In this document: positions 28,125-37,406 of the stretch, piece by piece
Position numbering within the stretch: the first letter of the stretch is position 1
How the letters are laid out: every line of letters starts with the position of its first letter
Source: SAR86 cluster bacterium
GTDB lineage: Bacteria > Pseudomonadota > Gammaproteobacteria > Magnimaribacterales > Magnimaribacteraceae
DNA: 54,572 bases
Assembly: GCA_022447065.1 (NCBI GenBank)
Contig: JAKUUM010000013.1
Location: 1-54,572 of the forward strand
Direction: 5' to 3'
Position numbers and translations under genes: made by a program
The notes under the pieces: model-generated
What the model was told of the DNA's origin: nothing
Seen by the model: only the letters and a program-made list of their open reading frames with translations
The model's database searches: none

Positions 28125-29096
28125 CTATTCCTTATCTCTCTCCCACAAACTAACTCTCAGGACTATCCCTAAGTATGGGTGGTCAATATAGTGGTATTCA
28201 CTATATTTCATCTTAGTTTTTTGGTTTATTTCGAATTTATCTTTATACGTTTCCCTCTCAACTAAATTATTTTCTTCATTAGATATTATAGGCGTGAATT
28301 CTGTTGATCGAAAAATCCAATTAGAAAAGGAACTTACTTCTTCTCCAATAGACTTAAAAAAATTTATAAATTTATTTTCTACTTTAGTTATCTTCAATAA
28401 GCTATTGAAATTATAGAGAATTATAGAAGTATTATTTCCCTTTTTATCAGATTTTTCTGCCAATCTCATTCTGATTTCTGAGTGAAGAAATCTCTCTTTA
28501 TAAAGCAGAAGTTCCCCGTGAACACTATTTAAAGAATTATCAGCTTGAATATAAACTGGACTAGCAAGTTCTTTATTAAATAAAGGCTGATACCAACTTC
28601 CATGAAATATAACTTCGTATTCTTTGTTAAGGTCTAATTTCCTAGCAAGTTTTTTAATTGGAAAGCCTTTATCATCAAGTAAAACAAAATATTCATAAGG
28701 TAGAAAAGGCTTACTTATAGTTAAGTTTTCACTTTTAGTTTCTTCAGTTTCTAAGTTTTCTTCTTCTTTGTTTCTAAATTTAATAGATTTAATAACTTGC
28801 TTGTTTGGAACTAAGCCTTCTTTGATAGACTGATTATCAACTAAAAAACTGGGAGACTCAGAAAGTTTTATTAAATCATTTGAATAGGTAAGATCATAAA
28901 GTTCAGGGAAACTTTCTTCTTTATCTCTCTCTTCTATATCCTTATGTAAAAAAATAATAAGATCAATTTTGTGTATAGGATAAAGGGAAGAGTCTTTAGA
29001 GAAAGCTTTAGATGCTATTAGGAGTTTTTCAGGCACAACCTCGTTGCCCATTAAAGAAGGACTAATTATTAATATTGCAATTAAAAATTTTTTCAT
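28125..29096 (-). CDS. CsiV-family periplasmic protein
   Basis: A 323-residue protein with a signal peptide (MKKFLIAILIISPSLMGNE) and no other membrane helix. HKIDLIIFLHKDIEE near residue 42 and the C-terminal SEYHYIDHPYLGIVLRVSLWE (a YxDHP-type ending) match the CsiV family, named from Vibrio cholerae, where it binds peptidoglycan-related systems. As in other gammaproteobacteria it lies directly downstream of mfd; here the two genes abut (stop of mfd at 29096). The role in this organism is unknown. The family is poorly conserved, so the call rests strongly on gene order. Confidence 0.75.
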   Translation of the reverse strand: MKKFLIAILIISPSLMGNEVVPEKLLIASKAFSKDSSLYPIHKIDLIIFLHKDIEERDKEESFPELYDLTYSNDLIKLSESPSFLVDNQSIKEGLVPNKQVIKSIKFRNKEEENLETEETKSENLTISKPFLPYEYFVLLDDKGFPIKKLARKLDLNKEYEVIFHGSWYQPLFNKELASPVYIQADNSLNSVHGELLLYKERFLHSEIRMRLAEKSDKKGNNTSIILYNFNSLLKITKVENKFINFFKSIGEEVSSFSNWIFRSTEFTPIISNEENNLVERETYKDKFEINQKTKMKYSEYHYIDHPYLGIVLRVSLWERDKE

Positions 29097-32074
29097 TAAG
29101 AAGCCTTCTTTATAAAATTTATTTCTTTGTATATTTTTTTTATATTATCTTCAAAGTCTTCTCCCTTTTTCAATGTCTTATCTTTAGTTGAGTCTGAATA
29201 ATTTATCTTTATCCCATCATTCGTAATCTTTATCTCTTTTATGCTATGAAGGGTAGCAAAAAGCGCAATCTCAGCTTCAAAAAAAAGAGCTTTTAATTCG
29301 GGAGGGAATAAACCAAACCTATTTATCATTTCTAGTTGTAAGTCTTTTAAATCTTTTAAAGATATGACGGAAGATATCTTGTTATACATAATAAGTCTCT
29401 GATTAATATCTGGAAGATAAGTTTCAGGAATATAGGAAGAAGCATTCAAATTAACTTCTATTTGCCTTTCCAATACGAAAGATTCTAATTTCCCTTTTTT
29501 TATTTGGTGAGTGGCTTTGTTCAATAATCGCATATACAAATCAAATCCTATAGATTCCATGATGCCACTTTGATTTTCTCCGAGTATCTCACCTGCGCCT
29601 CTGATCTCTAAATCTTTAATGGCTAACAAGAAACCTGCAGATAAGGAATCAGAATCTTGAAGAGCTTTAAGCCTAGACTCAGCATTTTTTCTTTTTGATA
29701 TTCCTGCAGATTTTAAGAAATACGTAAATGCTTGCTTATTTCCTCTTCCTACTCTTCCTCTTAACTGGTGTAATTGAGCTAAGCCTAGTCTGTCTGCTTT
29801 TTCTACAATTAGTGTATTGGCATTACTTATATCTAGTCCGCTTTCAATAATGGTAGAGCAAACTAAAATATCAATTTCTCCATTTTGGAAAAGAACCATT
29901 CTTTTTTCAATTTCTCGCCCTTTTAATTGACCATGAACTATTTCTACTTTGTTATCTGGAAAAAATCCTTCTATCCTTTGTTTTCTATCTTCAACCAATC
30001 GAAGATCATTACATAGATAATAAACTTGTCCGCTTCTGAGTAGTTCTCTCTGAATACATTCTTTTATTAAGTTTTCATTAAAGCTGTATACAAATGTCCT
30101 TACTGATAACCTGTCTCTTGGAGCAGTAGCAATAATAGATAAATCTTTTAGTGTAGATAAAGCAAAATTTAGAGATCTGGGTATTGGTGTGGCAGAAAGA
30201 TAGAGTAAATTAACGTCTTTTTTTAATTTCTTAATTTTTTCTTTCTGTCTAACACCAAATTTGTGTTCTTCATCAATTATTAATAACCCAAGATTATTAA
30301 AGTTAACTGATTTTTGAAGAAGAGAGTGTGTTCCAACAATAATGTCAATCTCTCCTTCTATAAGTTGAGATAAGATTTCCTTTCTTTTACGCGGATTTAA
30401 ATCTCTACTAAGTTTTTCAATGATGATAGGTGTCTTAAAAAATCTTTTTTTAAAATTATCATAATGTTGTTGTGCCAATAAAGTAGTAGGAACCAAAATA
30501 CAAGTTTGATTGCCATTAAAAGCAGTTATAAAAGAAGCCCTCATAGCCACCTCTGTTTTTCCAAAACCAACTTCTCCACAAACCAATCTATCCATAGGCA
30601 TAGCTTGTTGAAGATCTATTTCTATTTCAGAAATAGTTCGAAATTGATCTACAGTTTCTACATAAGGGAATTGTTCGCAGAACTCCTTATACTCTTCTGC
30701 TGGAATTACATACTTAGTCCCTTTTTTTGAGTTTCTAGTTGCTTGAATATGTAGGAGTTCTGCTGCTGTATCAAAAGTTCTTTGGATAGCTGTAGATTTC
30801 TTTTTTTTCCATTTCTTTGATCCTAAAGCATCTAAACTAATATCTTCTGGTCCAAAGTACTTAGAAACAAGATGCATAGAATCAACAGGGACGTAGACTT
30901 TACTTTCATCTCTATATTCAATTTCAAGGCAATCATGGATGATATTATTAGATTTGATATTTTTGAGACCTTTATATCTTCCTATGCCGTGAAATAAGTG
31001 GACAACAAGATCATCAATTTCAGGCATTGTAGTAACGATCTGTTTATATTCAGAATCAAGTTGTTTCTTAAGTTGTACTACTTTATCCCTTTTATACTTT
31101 TCTACTTTAATCTGCTTTACTTTTCTCTTTTTTGTAAAGAGAGTGAATTCTTTTTTAGTTAAAAATAAATCTTGAGGATTAATTAAGGGTCTCTTTATAT
31201 CGTATCTGTACTCTTCAAATCTTTCATTAATTAATTCTTGATATTTATCTAGCTCTTTTAAAGTATTTTGATCTAAGAATATTAGATTAAAATTTTTAAG
31301 ATAATCTAAGGCGGTAGTCTTTTTATTGAAAAAAAACGGTAAGTACATCTCCGCTCCTTCTTCCGCCTTCCCTTGGGATAATTTTTTGAACATTTCGCTA
31401 TCTTCTTCAAATACATCAAAAGAAGCTCTCCAATTTCTTTTAAAATTATTTATTCCATCCTTACTGAGTGAATACTCTTGTGGTGGAAGTGCCGAAAAAG
31501 TATCAATTTTCTTTGTCGTTAGCTGAGTAAGGGGACTAAATAATCTTAAAGATTCAATCTTATCCTCATAGATTTCTATTCTAATAGGATTTGTAGAACC
31601 AGTAGGAAAGATATCAATAACTACACCTCTAACTGAGAACTCTCCGACTTCACTAACAATTTCTTTTTTTTCATAGCCTGAATTCTCTAAAGACCTTAAG
31701 AAATTATTTCTTTTTAAAGTTTGTTTTGTTATCAAAGCTTCAACAGGTAAAAGATGGATTTTTGCAGGGCAGGGACTAATTAAAGCTTGAATGGAAGACA
31801 CTAATAAAAATTTACCGGAAGCAAGAAGTTTAGAGAATACTTGCATTCTTTGACTCTTAATAAAGCTTGAAGGAGAAAAAAAATCATATGGCAGTGTCTC
31901 TGTATGAGGTAAAAAACAAACCTTACTCAACTTCCTTTCTTTCTTTAGTGTATCAAATACCAATTCAGCTAAAGATGTATTTGAAAGAACTATCAATGCA
32001 CGTGAATTTTTTGTTAAACCCTCAGAAAATAACTGATCCTCTAAATTAATAACTTTATTGAGTTTATTTACCAT
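29096..32074 (-). CDS. mfd: Transcription-repair coupling factor Mfd
   Basis: A 992-residue SF2 translocase that removes stalled RNA polymerase and recruits UvrA. The N-terminal UvrB-like domain (SVRGVVIDIFPTG, near 155) is followed by the RNA polymerase-interacting domain (LVVHLFHGIGRYKGLKNI), the motor with Walker A GEVGFGKTEVAMRASF and DEEHKFGV box, VEKADRLGLAQLHQLRGRVGRG and a short C-terminal TRCF domain. It is about 150 residues shorter than E. coli Mfd (1148), which fits general genome streamlining; all motor motifs are intact. It is divergent from the acyl-CoA dehydrogenase pair. Confidence 0.95.
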   Translation of the reverse strand: MVNKLNKVINLEDQLFSEGLTKNSRALIVLSNTSLAELVFDTLKKERKLSKVCFLPHTETLPYDFFSPSSFIKSQRMQVFSKLLASGKFLLVSSIQALISPCPAKIHLLPVEALITKQTLKRNNFLRSLENSGYEKKEIVSEVGEFSVRGVVIDIFPTGSTNPIRIEIYEDKIESLRLFSPLTQLTTKKIDTFSALPPQEYSLSKDGINNFKRNWRASFDVFEEDSEMFKKLSQGKAEEGAEMYLPFFFNKKTTALDYLKNFNLIFLDQNTLKELDKYQELINERFEEYRYDIKRPLINPQDLFLTKKEFTLFTKKRKVKQIKVEKYKRDKVVQLKKQLDSEYKQIVTTMPEIDDLVVHLFHGIGRYKGLKNIKSNNIIHDCLEIEYRDESKVYVPVDSMHLVSKYFGPEDISLDALGSKKWKKKKSTAIQRTFDTAAELLHIQATRNSKKGTKYVIPAEEYKEFCEQFPYVETVDQFRTISEIEIDLQQAMPMDRLVCGEVGFGKTEVAMRASFITAFNGNQTCILVPTTLLAQQHYDNFKKRFFKTPIIIEKLSRDLNPRKRKEILSQLIEGEIDIIVGTHSLLQKSVNFNNLGLLIIDEEHKFGVRQKEKIKKLKKDVNLLYLSATPIPRSLNFALSTLKDLSIIATAPRDRLSVRTFVYSFNENLIKECIQRELLRSGQVYYLCNDLRLVEDRKQRIEGFFPDNKVEIVHGQLKGREIEKRMVLFQNGEIDILVCSTIIESGLDISNANTLIVEKADRLGLAQLHQLRGRVGRGNKQAFTYFLKSAGISKRKNAESRLKALQDSDSLSAGFLLAIKDLEIRGAGEILGENQSGIMESIGFDLYMRLLNKATHQIKKGKLESFVLERQIEVNLNASSYIPETYLPDINQRLIMYNKISSVISLKDLKDLQLEMINRFGLFPPELKALFFEAEIALFATLHSIKEIKITNDGIKINYSDSTKDKTLKKGEDFEDNIKKIYKEINFIKKAS

Positions 32075-32115
32075 TGCGACTAATACTTACTTATTTTGAC
32101 ATCAACTGCTGTGTG

Positions 32116-32121
32116 TATAAT
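32116..32121 (+). promoter_or_regulatory. -10 box (TATAAT) upstream of the acyl-CoA dehydrogenase pair
   Basis: TATAAT at 32116-32121 lies 28 bp before the ATG at 32150. A TTGACA at 32096-32101 is only 14 bp upstream, shorter than the usual 16-18 bp spacing, so the effective -35 is uncertain. Confidence 0.5.
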
Positions 32122-32149
32122 ACGGCTTTATTTTAGAACGCGGATTAAC

Positions 32150-33340
32150 ATGGACTTAGTATTTTCTCAAGAAGATCTAGACTTTCAAGAAGAGATTAGA
32201 AGTTTTCTTACTTCTGAATACCCTTTAGATATAAAGGAAAGGCAAGATAATAGACTGCCATTTGAACCTGAGGACGTCATTAAATGGCAAAAAATATTAG
32301 CAAAAAAAGGATGGTTTGCTATAAATTGGCCTAAAAAAAATGGTGGAACCGACTGGTCTCCTACTAAAAAGTATATTCTCCAGAATGAATTAGCAGTTGC
32401 AAACACCCCTATAATCATCCCTTTTGGTGTAAGCATGTGTGGTCCCGTGGTCTATACTTTTGGGACAGATACACAAAAGAGGCAACATCTCCCTGGAATT
32501 TTGAACAGTGATGTTTGGTGGTGTCAAGGGTACTCAGAGCCTGGTTCAGGATCAGACTTAGCTTCTCTCCAAACTAAAGCTAAACTTCAGGGAGATAATT
32601 ATATTGTTAATGGAACCAAGTCGTGGACGACTTTAGCCCAACACGCTGATTGGATTTTTTGCTTGGTTAGAACAGAAACCACGAACATTAAACAAGAGGG
32701 CATAAGTTTTCTTCTGTTAGATATGAAATCGCCAGGCGTCGAAGTTAAGCCAATAATTACTATAGATGGATCACATGAAGTTAATACCGTTCATTTTGAC
32801 AATGTAAAGGTGCCTACAGAGAATCTTGTAGGAGTAGAAGGTCAAGGTTGGAAAATTGCAAAATTCCTGTTAAGGCATGAAAGGACAGGCATTGCAGGAA
32901 TAGCAGCCTTAAAAAGAGAACTAAAAAGGCTAAAAGAAATTTGTGCTAACGTTATTTTGGGGGAAGGAAGTTTACTGGATGATCCTAGTTATAGAAGAAA
33001 ATTAGAAGCGGCTGAGATAGAACTAAAGGCTACAGAGTTTACTGAATTAAGAACATTGTCTCAGATTTCATCTGGAGGGGCTCCTGGTCCTGAATCATCG
33101 ATATTAAAAATTAAAGGCACTGAATTACAACAAACTATCTCTGAGCTATTTATAGAAATGTTAGCTTATTATTCCCATCCTTTTTTTAACGAAACTGAAT
33201 TAGGCTCCAATGAGGCCGTAGGACCTGACTACGCAGGAGCTGCTATGCCACATTACTTAAATTTCAGAAAAGTATCTATATATGGGGGAAGTAATGAGAT
33301 ACAAAGAAACGTAATTGCAAAAGCAATATTAGGATTGTAG
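32150..33340 (+). CDS. Acyl-CoA dehydrogenase (pimeloyl-CoA dehydrogenase large-subunit type)
   Basis: About 396 residues from ATG 32150 (chosen over a TTG 54 bases earlier that would lie inside the promoter): MDLVFSQEDLDFQEEIRSFL is a typical ACAD N-terminus. WWCQGYSEPGSGSDLASLQTKA is the FAD/acyl-binding motif and YGGSNEIQRNVIAKAILGL the C-terminal signature. The sequence resembles pimeloyl-CoA dehydrogenase large subunits, which pair with a small subunit encoded next door. It oxidises an acyl-CoA to the 2-enoyl-CoA and passes electrons to ETF. The substrate (dicarboxylic or branched acyl-CoA) is unknown. Confidence 0.88.
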   Translation: MDLVFSQEDLDFQEEIRSFLTSEYPLDIKERQDNRLPFEPEDVIKWQKILAKKGWFAINWPKKNGGTDWSPTKKYILQNELAVANTPIIIPFGVSMCGPVVYTFGTDTQKRQHLPGILNSDVWWCQGYSEPGSGSDLASLQTKAKLQGDNYIVNGTKSWTTLAQHADWIFCLVRTETTNIKQEGISFLLLDMKSPGVEVKPIITIDGSHEVNTVHFDNVKVPTENLVGVEGQGWKIAKFLLRHERTGIAGIAALKRELKRLKEICANVILGEGSLLDDPSYRRKLEAAEIELKATEFTELRTLSQISSGGAPGPESSILKIKGTELQQTISELFIEMLAYYSHPFFNETELGSNEAVGPDYAGAAMPHYLNFRKVSIYGGSNEIQRNVIAKAILGL

Positions 33341-33342
33341 AA

Positions 33343-34470
33343 ATGGATTTTAGTTTTAATGAGGAACAAACATTGATCCAACGTCAAGTGGCTCAATTCA
33401 TTCAGAGAGATTATGAATGGGAAAAGCGCCAAGCTTTAGCTAAATCTGAATTAGGTTTCAGTTCAGAAAATTGGAAAATTTTTGCAGATTTGGGTTGGCT
33501 AGGGATATCGCTTTCAGAAGAATCAGGGGGATTTGGTGGAAGCGCACTTGAAACCATGATTATCATGGAAGAATTTGGCAAAGGTCTAGTTGTGGAACCA
33601 TTTCTTGAAACAATTGTTTTATGTGCTGGATTAATTGATTCCTGTGGTAACAAAGATCAGAAAAGTGAAATCCTCAAAAAAGTTATTTCTGGAGAAATGC
33701 ATCTAGCATTAGGTTTTGTAGAACCTCAAAGTAGATTTAATTTAGCAGACGTAATAACTGAAGCAAAAAAGAAAGGTGATGGTTTTGTGTTAAATGGTTT
33801 TAAGTCAGTTGTGATGAATGGTCCTAGTGCAAATAACATAATCATCTCTGCAAGAATATCAGGAAAGCAATCTGAAGAAGAAGGAATTTCTTTGTTTGTT
33901 GTTGATCCAAAGTTAGAAGGTGTGTCTTTAAGAAATTATCCTACAGTGGACGGAAGACGAGCTTCAGAAATTACTCTAGAAAATGTAGATGTTTCTTCTA
34001 GTTGTCTTTTAGCTGAAGAAGGAAAAGGGTTTAAAGAACTTGAAAAAGCTATTGATTCTGCAACTCTTGCTATCTGTGCAGAAGCAATTGGAGCTATGGA
34101 GGTACTCTATAAGACTACGGTTGAATACACTAAGATTCGAAAGCAGTTTGGTCAAGCTATAGGAAAATTTCAGGTTTTACAGCATCGTATGGTAGACATG
34201 TTTATGGAATATGAACAAAGTAAATCTCTTCTATATATGGCTACAATTAAGCAAGCAGAAAAAGCAGAGGATTCAAAGAAAGCTATTTCAGGACTAAAAT
34301 ATCAAGTTGGTAAGGCAGCAAAATTCATAGGTCAACAAGCCGTTCAGCTTCATGGTGGAATGGGTGTTACCGATGAGTTAAATGTTGGACATTTCTTTAA
34401 AAGATTAACTACCATTATTACTATATTTGGTAACACCGATTACCATTTAAAACGTTATTCTCAATTGTAA
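33343..34470 (+). CDS. Acyl-CoA dehydrogenase (pimeloyl-CoA dehydrogenase small-subunit type)
   Basis: A 375-residue ACAD: MDFSFNEEQTLIQRQVAQF, FADLGWLGISLSEESGGFGGSALETMIIMEE and VEYTKIRKQFGQAIGKFQVLQHRMVDM are conserved ACAD segments, and VQLHGGMGVTDELNVGHFFKR is the C-terminal FAD-binding region. The usual catalytic acid is not evident from inspection. Two ACADs side by side with a 2-bp gap suggest a heteromeric enzyme, as proposed for the pimeloyl-CoA type. Etf genes elsewhere in the window supply the electron acceptor. A gap gene follows 10 bp later. Confidence 0.87.
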   Translation: MDFSFNEEQTLIQRQVAQFIQRDYEWEKRQALAKSELGFSSENWKIFADLGWLGISLSEESGGFGGSALETMIIMEEFGKGLVVEPFLETIVLCAGLIDSCGNKDQKSEILKKVISGEMHLALGFVEPQSRFNLADVITEAKKKGDGFVLNGFKSVVMNGPSANNIIISARISGKQSEEEGISLFVVDPKLEGVSLRNYPTVDGRRASEITLENVDVSSSCLLAEEGKGFKELEKAIDSATLAICAEAIGAMEVLYKTTVEYTKIRKQFGQAIGKFQVLQHRMVDMFMEYEQSKSLLYMATIKQAEKAEDSKKAISGLKYQVGKAAKFIGQQAVQLHGGMGVTDELNVGHFFKRLTTIITIFGNTDYHLKRYSQL

Positions 34471-34480
34471 TAATTTCATC

Positions 34481-35956
34481 ATGGCTTCAGAACAACCAGA
34501 CAAAAGAAAAAGAAAGAACCTTCCATTAGATACTTTTGGAGATTTCCAGTATCGCCAAGCATTGGCAGAAGAAATGCTGGCCTTGATTGGTCGTCTTTAT
34601 AGAGAGAATGTACATTTAATGCTTTATGGGAAATTATTGGTTAATTTGTCTGTTTCTGAAATTATGCAGGCGCATAGATTCGTTAGAGAGACTGAGAATA
34701 ATGAATTAAGTGAATTTGAAACCTACCAAGTTATTACAGCTCTTAATTCTCAAGAATTAGGACCTGCTGAAGTTGATATAGGCATAATAGCAGCAGCTTA
34801 CTTATTTGATAGTAAGAAACTAAGTATTGAAGAATTTGTACTTGATTCTGTAAAAGATCTAGTAGGTAAGAAAGGATCAGTACTAGATAAACCACAAGAT
34901 GTAGTTTTATATGGCTTTGGAAGGATAGGAAGGCTATTGACCAGATTGTTAATTGAAGATTCTGGTGGAGGAGACAATCTACGATTACGTGCCGTAGTAG
35001 TTAGAAAATCTGGCAATGACGATTTAATAAAAAGAGCAAATTTATTAAGAACAGATTCTGTTCATGGTCCTTTTAAAGGCACAGTAAGAGTTTCAGAAAA
35101 AGAAGAACAATTGATAATTAATGGCAGTGAGGTAAAAATTATTTACTCAAATGAGCCTGATTCTGTTGACTATAATCAATTAGGTATTAAAAAAGCCTTA
35201 TTAATTGATAATACCGGTGTTTGGAGAGATAAAGAAGGTCTAATTAGACATCTCAAATGCAAAGGAATTGAAAAAGTTTTACTGACTGCACCTGCTAAAG
35301 GAAAAATTAAAAATATAGTTCACGGTATTAACAATCACACAATTAACTCAAATGATAAGATTTTAGGAGCAGCTTCTTGTACCACAAATGCAATAGCTCC
35401 AGTGCTTAAAGTCATGAATGATGAGTATCAAATTATTTCTGGTCATATAGAGACAGTTCATTCTTACACTAATGATCAGAATCTACTTGATAATTTCCAT
35501 AAGAAATCTAGAAGAGGTAGGAGTGCAGCTCTTAATCTGGTCATAACTGAAACAGGTGCAGGCGAAGCTGTTGGTCAAGTTCTGCCAGAATTAAAAGGGA
35601 AATTAACAGCTAATGCAATAAGAGTTCCTACACCCAATGTATCTCTAGCTATCATGAAACTGCACCTGAGGAAAAAATCTGATTCCTTTGAACTAAATAA
35701 TTTCCTTAGACAAATTGCTTTTCATTCCTCTTATAAAGATCAGATAGATTTCACCAATTCTAGTGAAATCGTTTCCTCAGACTTTGTTGGAAATAGATAT
35801 GCGGGAATTATTGATTCAGCTGCAACCATTTGTCATGGCAATAACTCTATTCTTTATGTTTGGTACGACAACGAATTTGGGTATACGGTCCAGTTGTTAG
35901 GATTGGCTAAAGAGATGGTTGGACTGACCTATGAAAGATATCCTAAATATCAATAA
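34481..35956 (+). CDS. Glyceraldehyde-3-phosphate dehydrogenase, long form
   Basis: A 491-residue GAPDH, about 150 residues longer than ordinary GapA (about 330). The first 140 residues form a helical extension (RQALAEEMLALIGRLYRENVHLMLYGKLL), then VVLYGFGRIGRLLTRLLIED binds NAD, GAASCTTNAIAPVLKV holds the catalytic C300, and HSYTNDQNLLDNFHKKSRRGRSAALNLV is the substrate region, ending WYDNEFGYTVQLLGLAKEM. The long type is known from Pseudomonas and relatives next to mfd and nqr, as here, and is thought to work mainly in gluconeogenic direction. A possible role of the extension is not known. Confidence 0.93.
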   Translation: MASEQPDKRKRKNLPLDTFGDFQYRQALAEEMLALIGRLYRENVHLMLYGKLLVNLSVSEIMQAHRFVRETENNELSEFETYQVITALNSQELGPAEVDIGIIAAAYLFDSKKLSIEEFVLDSVKDLVGKKGSVLDKPQDVVLYGFGRIGRLLTRLLIEDSGGGDNLRLRAVVVRKSGNDDLIKRANLLRTDSVHGPFKGTVRVSEKEEQLIINGSEVKIIYSNEPDSVDYNQLGIKKALLIDNTGVWRDKEGLIRHLKCKGIEKVLLTAPAKGKIKNIVHGINNHTINSNDKILGAASCTTNAIAPVLKVMNDEYQIISGHIETVHSYTNDQNLLDNFHKKSRRGRSAALNLVITETGAGEAVGQVLPELKGKLTANAIRVPTPNVSLAIMKLHLRKKSDSFELNNFLRQIAFHSSYKDQIDFTNSSEIVSSDFVGNRYAGIIDSAATICHGNNSILYVWYDNEFGYTVQLLGLAKEMVGLTYERYPKYQ

Positions 35957-35985
35957 TCTCCCTAGTAAAGTAAGTCCTTCAACAC

Positions 35986-35991
35986 TATAAT
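35986..35991 (+). promoter_or_regulatory. -10 box (TATAAT) for the nqr operon
   Basis: TATAAT at 35986-35991 lies about 58 bp before the nqrA ATG, in the only sizeable gap upstream of the operon. The leader then carries the dyad CTCAAA-T-TTTGAG (36031-36043), which overlaps the presumed ribosome binding region GAGAGGG (36041-36047). No good -35 hexamer is seen. Confidence 0.45.
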
Positions 35992-36048
35992 ACGCGCGGA
36001 TTTTACTGCTCCTTAGGAATTTAGGTTCACCTCAAATTTTGAGAGGGA

Positions 36049-37401
36049 ATGATAGAAATAAAAAAAGGTTTAGATATTCCTATTTCCGGTTCTTCCGAAC
36101 ACAAGATTACTGACTTTAAAAAACCTCGTTCTGTTGCATTAATTGGCTCAGATTATCATGGTCTAAAACCTGCTATGCTGGTTAAAGAAGGTGATGATGT
36201 AAAAATAGGACAACCTTTGTTTGAGGACAAAGCAAATTTAGGTGTGCTATTTACCTCTCCTGCTGGCGGTGTGATTGAATCTATTAATAGAGGAGAGAGG
36301 AGGGCTTTACAATCTGTTGTAATAGAATTAGATCAGAATGAAGAGAAAGTTGCTTTTGATTCAATTAAAACTACAGACTTTTCTAATCATACTTCTAATT
36401 CTATTAGAGAAAGCTTAATAAATTCTGGTCTTTGGACCTCTTTTAGAACCAGGCCATACAGTAGAATTCCTTCTGTTTCTTCAAATCCAGTAGCAATTTT
36501 TTTAAATTGCATGGATACAAATCCTCTTGCAATGGATCCAGAAATAGTTATCTCCTCAAATATAGAAGATTTTGAACTTGGAATTTCAGCTATAAAGCTC
36601 TTGTCTGACTGTCCTATTCATATCTGTACAAAAGAAAAAAGTACTCTAAATATTCAATTGCAAGACAGAGTCAACAAACATACTTTTGCAGGACCTCACC
36701 CTTCAGGTTTGGTTGGAACTCATATGCATTTCATTTCTCCTGCTTCATTGAGCAATATTAACTGGCATCTTAGCTATTCTGACGTAATTTTAATTGGATC
36801 TTTTTTTAAAACGGGAAAGATACCTACGACTACCTATGTATGTTTATCAGGTCCGAAAATTAACCATCCGAGAATTATCTCGACCAGAATAGGAGCTTGT
36901 ATTGATGAAATTTGTGCGGGAGAATTAAATCAATCTGATAATAGGATCGTAAGCGGATCTTTAATAAATGGAAGAGAGGCAACCGGGCCTTATTCTTATT
37001 TAGGTAAATACCATAATCAAATTTGTGTTATAGAAGAACCCAGTTCTTCTGACAGAGAATTATTTGATTGGGCGTTATTGGGAAGGAATAAATTTTCTAA
37101 ACTAGGCATTTTTATTACTTCCTTATTTAAAAATAAAAAATTTGATATTAAGGCAAGTATGTACGGTCCAGATAGATCTATCCTTCCTTTAGGAGTTTAT
37201 GAAGAAGTCTTTCCTTTAAATTTGCTCGTAACACTTTTACTAAGACAACTAGCCGTTGGTGACACGGAAGAGCTACAGTCTTTGGGTGTTTTAGAATTAG
37301 ATGAAGAAGACTTAGCTCTTTGTAGTTTTGTTTGTCCTTCTAAACATGACTTTGGTCGTTTATTAAGAGAAAGGTTAACTACTATAGAGACCGAAGGTTA
37401 G
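36049..37401 (+). CDS. nqrA: Na+-translocating NADH:quinone reductase subunit A
   Basis: A 450-residue peripheral cytoplasmic subunit. MIEIKKGLDIPISGSSEHKI and IGSDYHGLKPAMLVKEGDDVKIGQPLFEDK match NqrA N-termini; AGPHPSGLVGTHMHFISP is the conserved core signature and CSFVCPSKHDFGRLLRERL the C-terminal end. NqrA forms part of the quinone side of the complex. It heads the operon nqrABCDEF-apbE-nqrM and follows a long GAPDH gene after 92 bp. A GAGAGGG just before the ATG is unusually close (1-2 bases) for a ribosome binding site. Confidence 0.96.
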   Translation: MIEIKKGLDIPISGSSEHKITDFKKPRSVALIGSDYHGLKPAMLVKEGDDVKIGQPLFEDKANLGVLFTSPAGGVIESINRGERRALQSVVIELDQNEEKVAFDSIKTTDFSNHTSNSIRESLINSGLWTSFRTRPYSRIPSVSSNPVAIFLNCMDTNPLAMDPEIVISSNIEDFELGISAIKLLSDCPIHICTKEKSTLNIQLQDRVNKHTFAGPHPSGLVGTHMHFISPASLSNINWHLSYSDVILIGSFFKTGKIPTTTYVCLSGPKINHPRIISTRIGACIDEICAGELNQSDNRIVSGSLINGREATGPYSYLGKYHNQICVIEEPSSSDRELFDWALLGRNKFSKLGIFITSLFKNKKFDIKASMYGPDRSILPLGVYEEVFPLNLLVTLLLRQLAVGDTEELQSLGVLELDEEDLALCSFVCPSKHDFGRLLRERLTTIETEG

Positions 37402-37406
37402 TTGAA

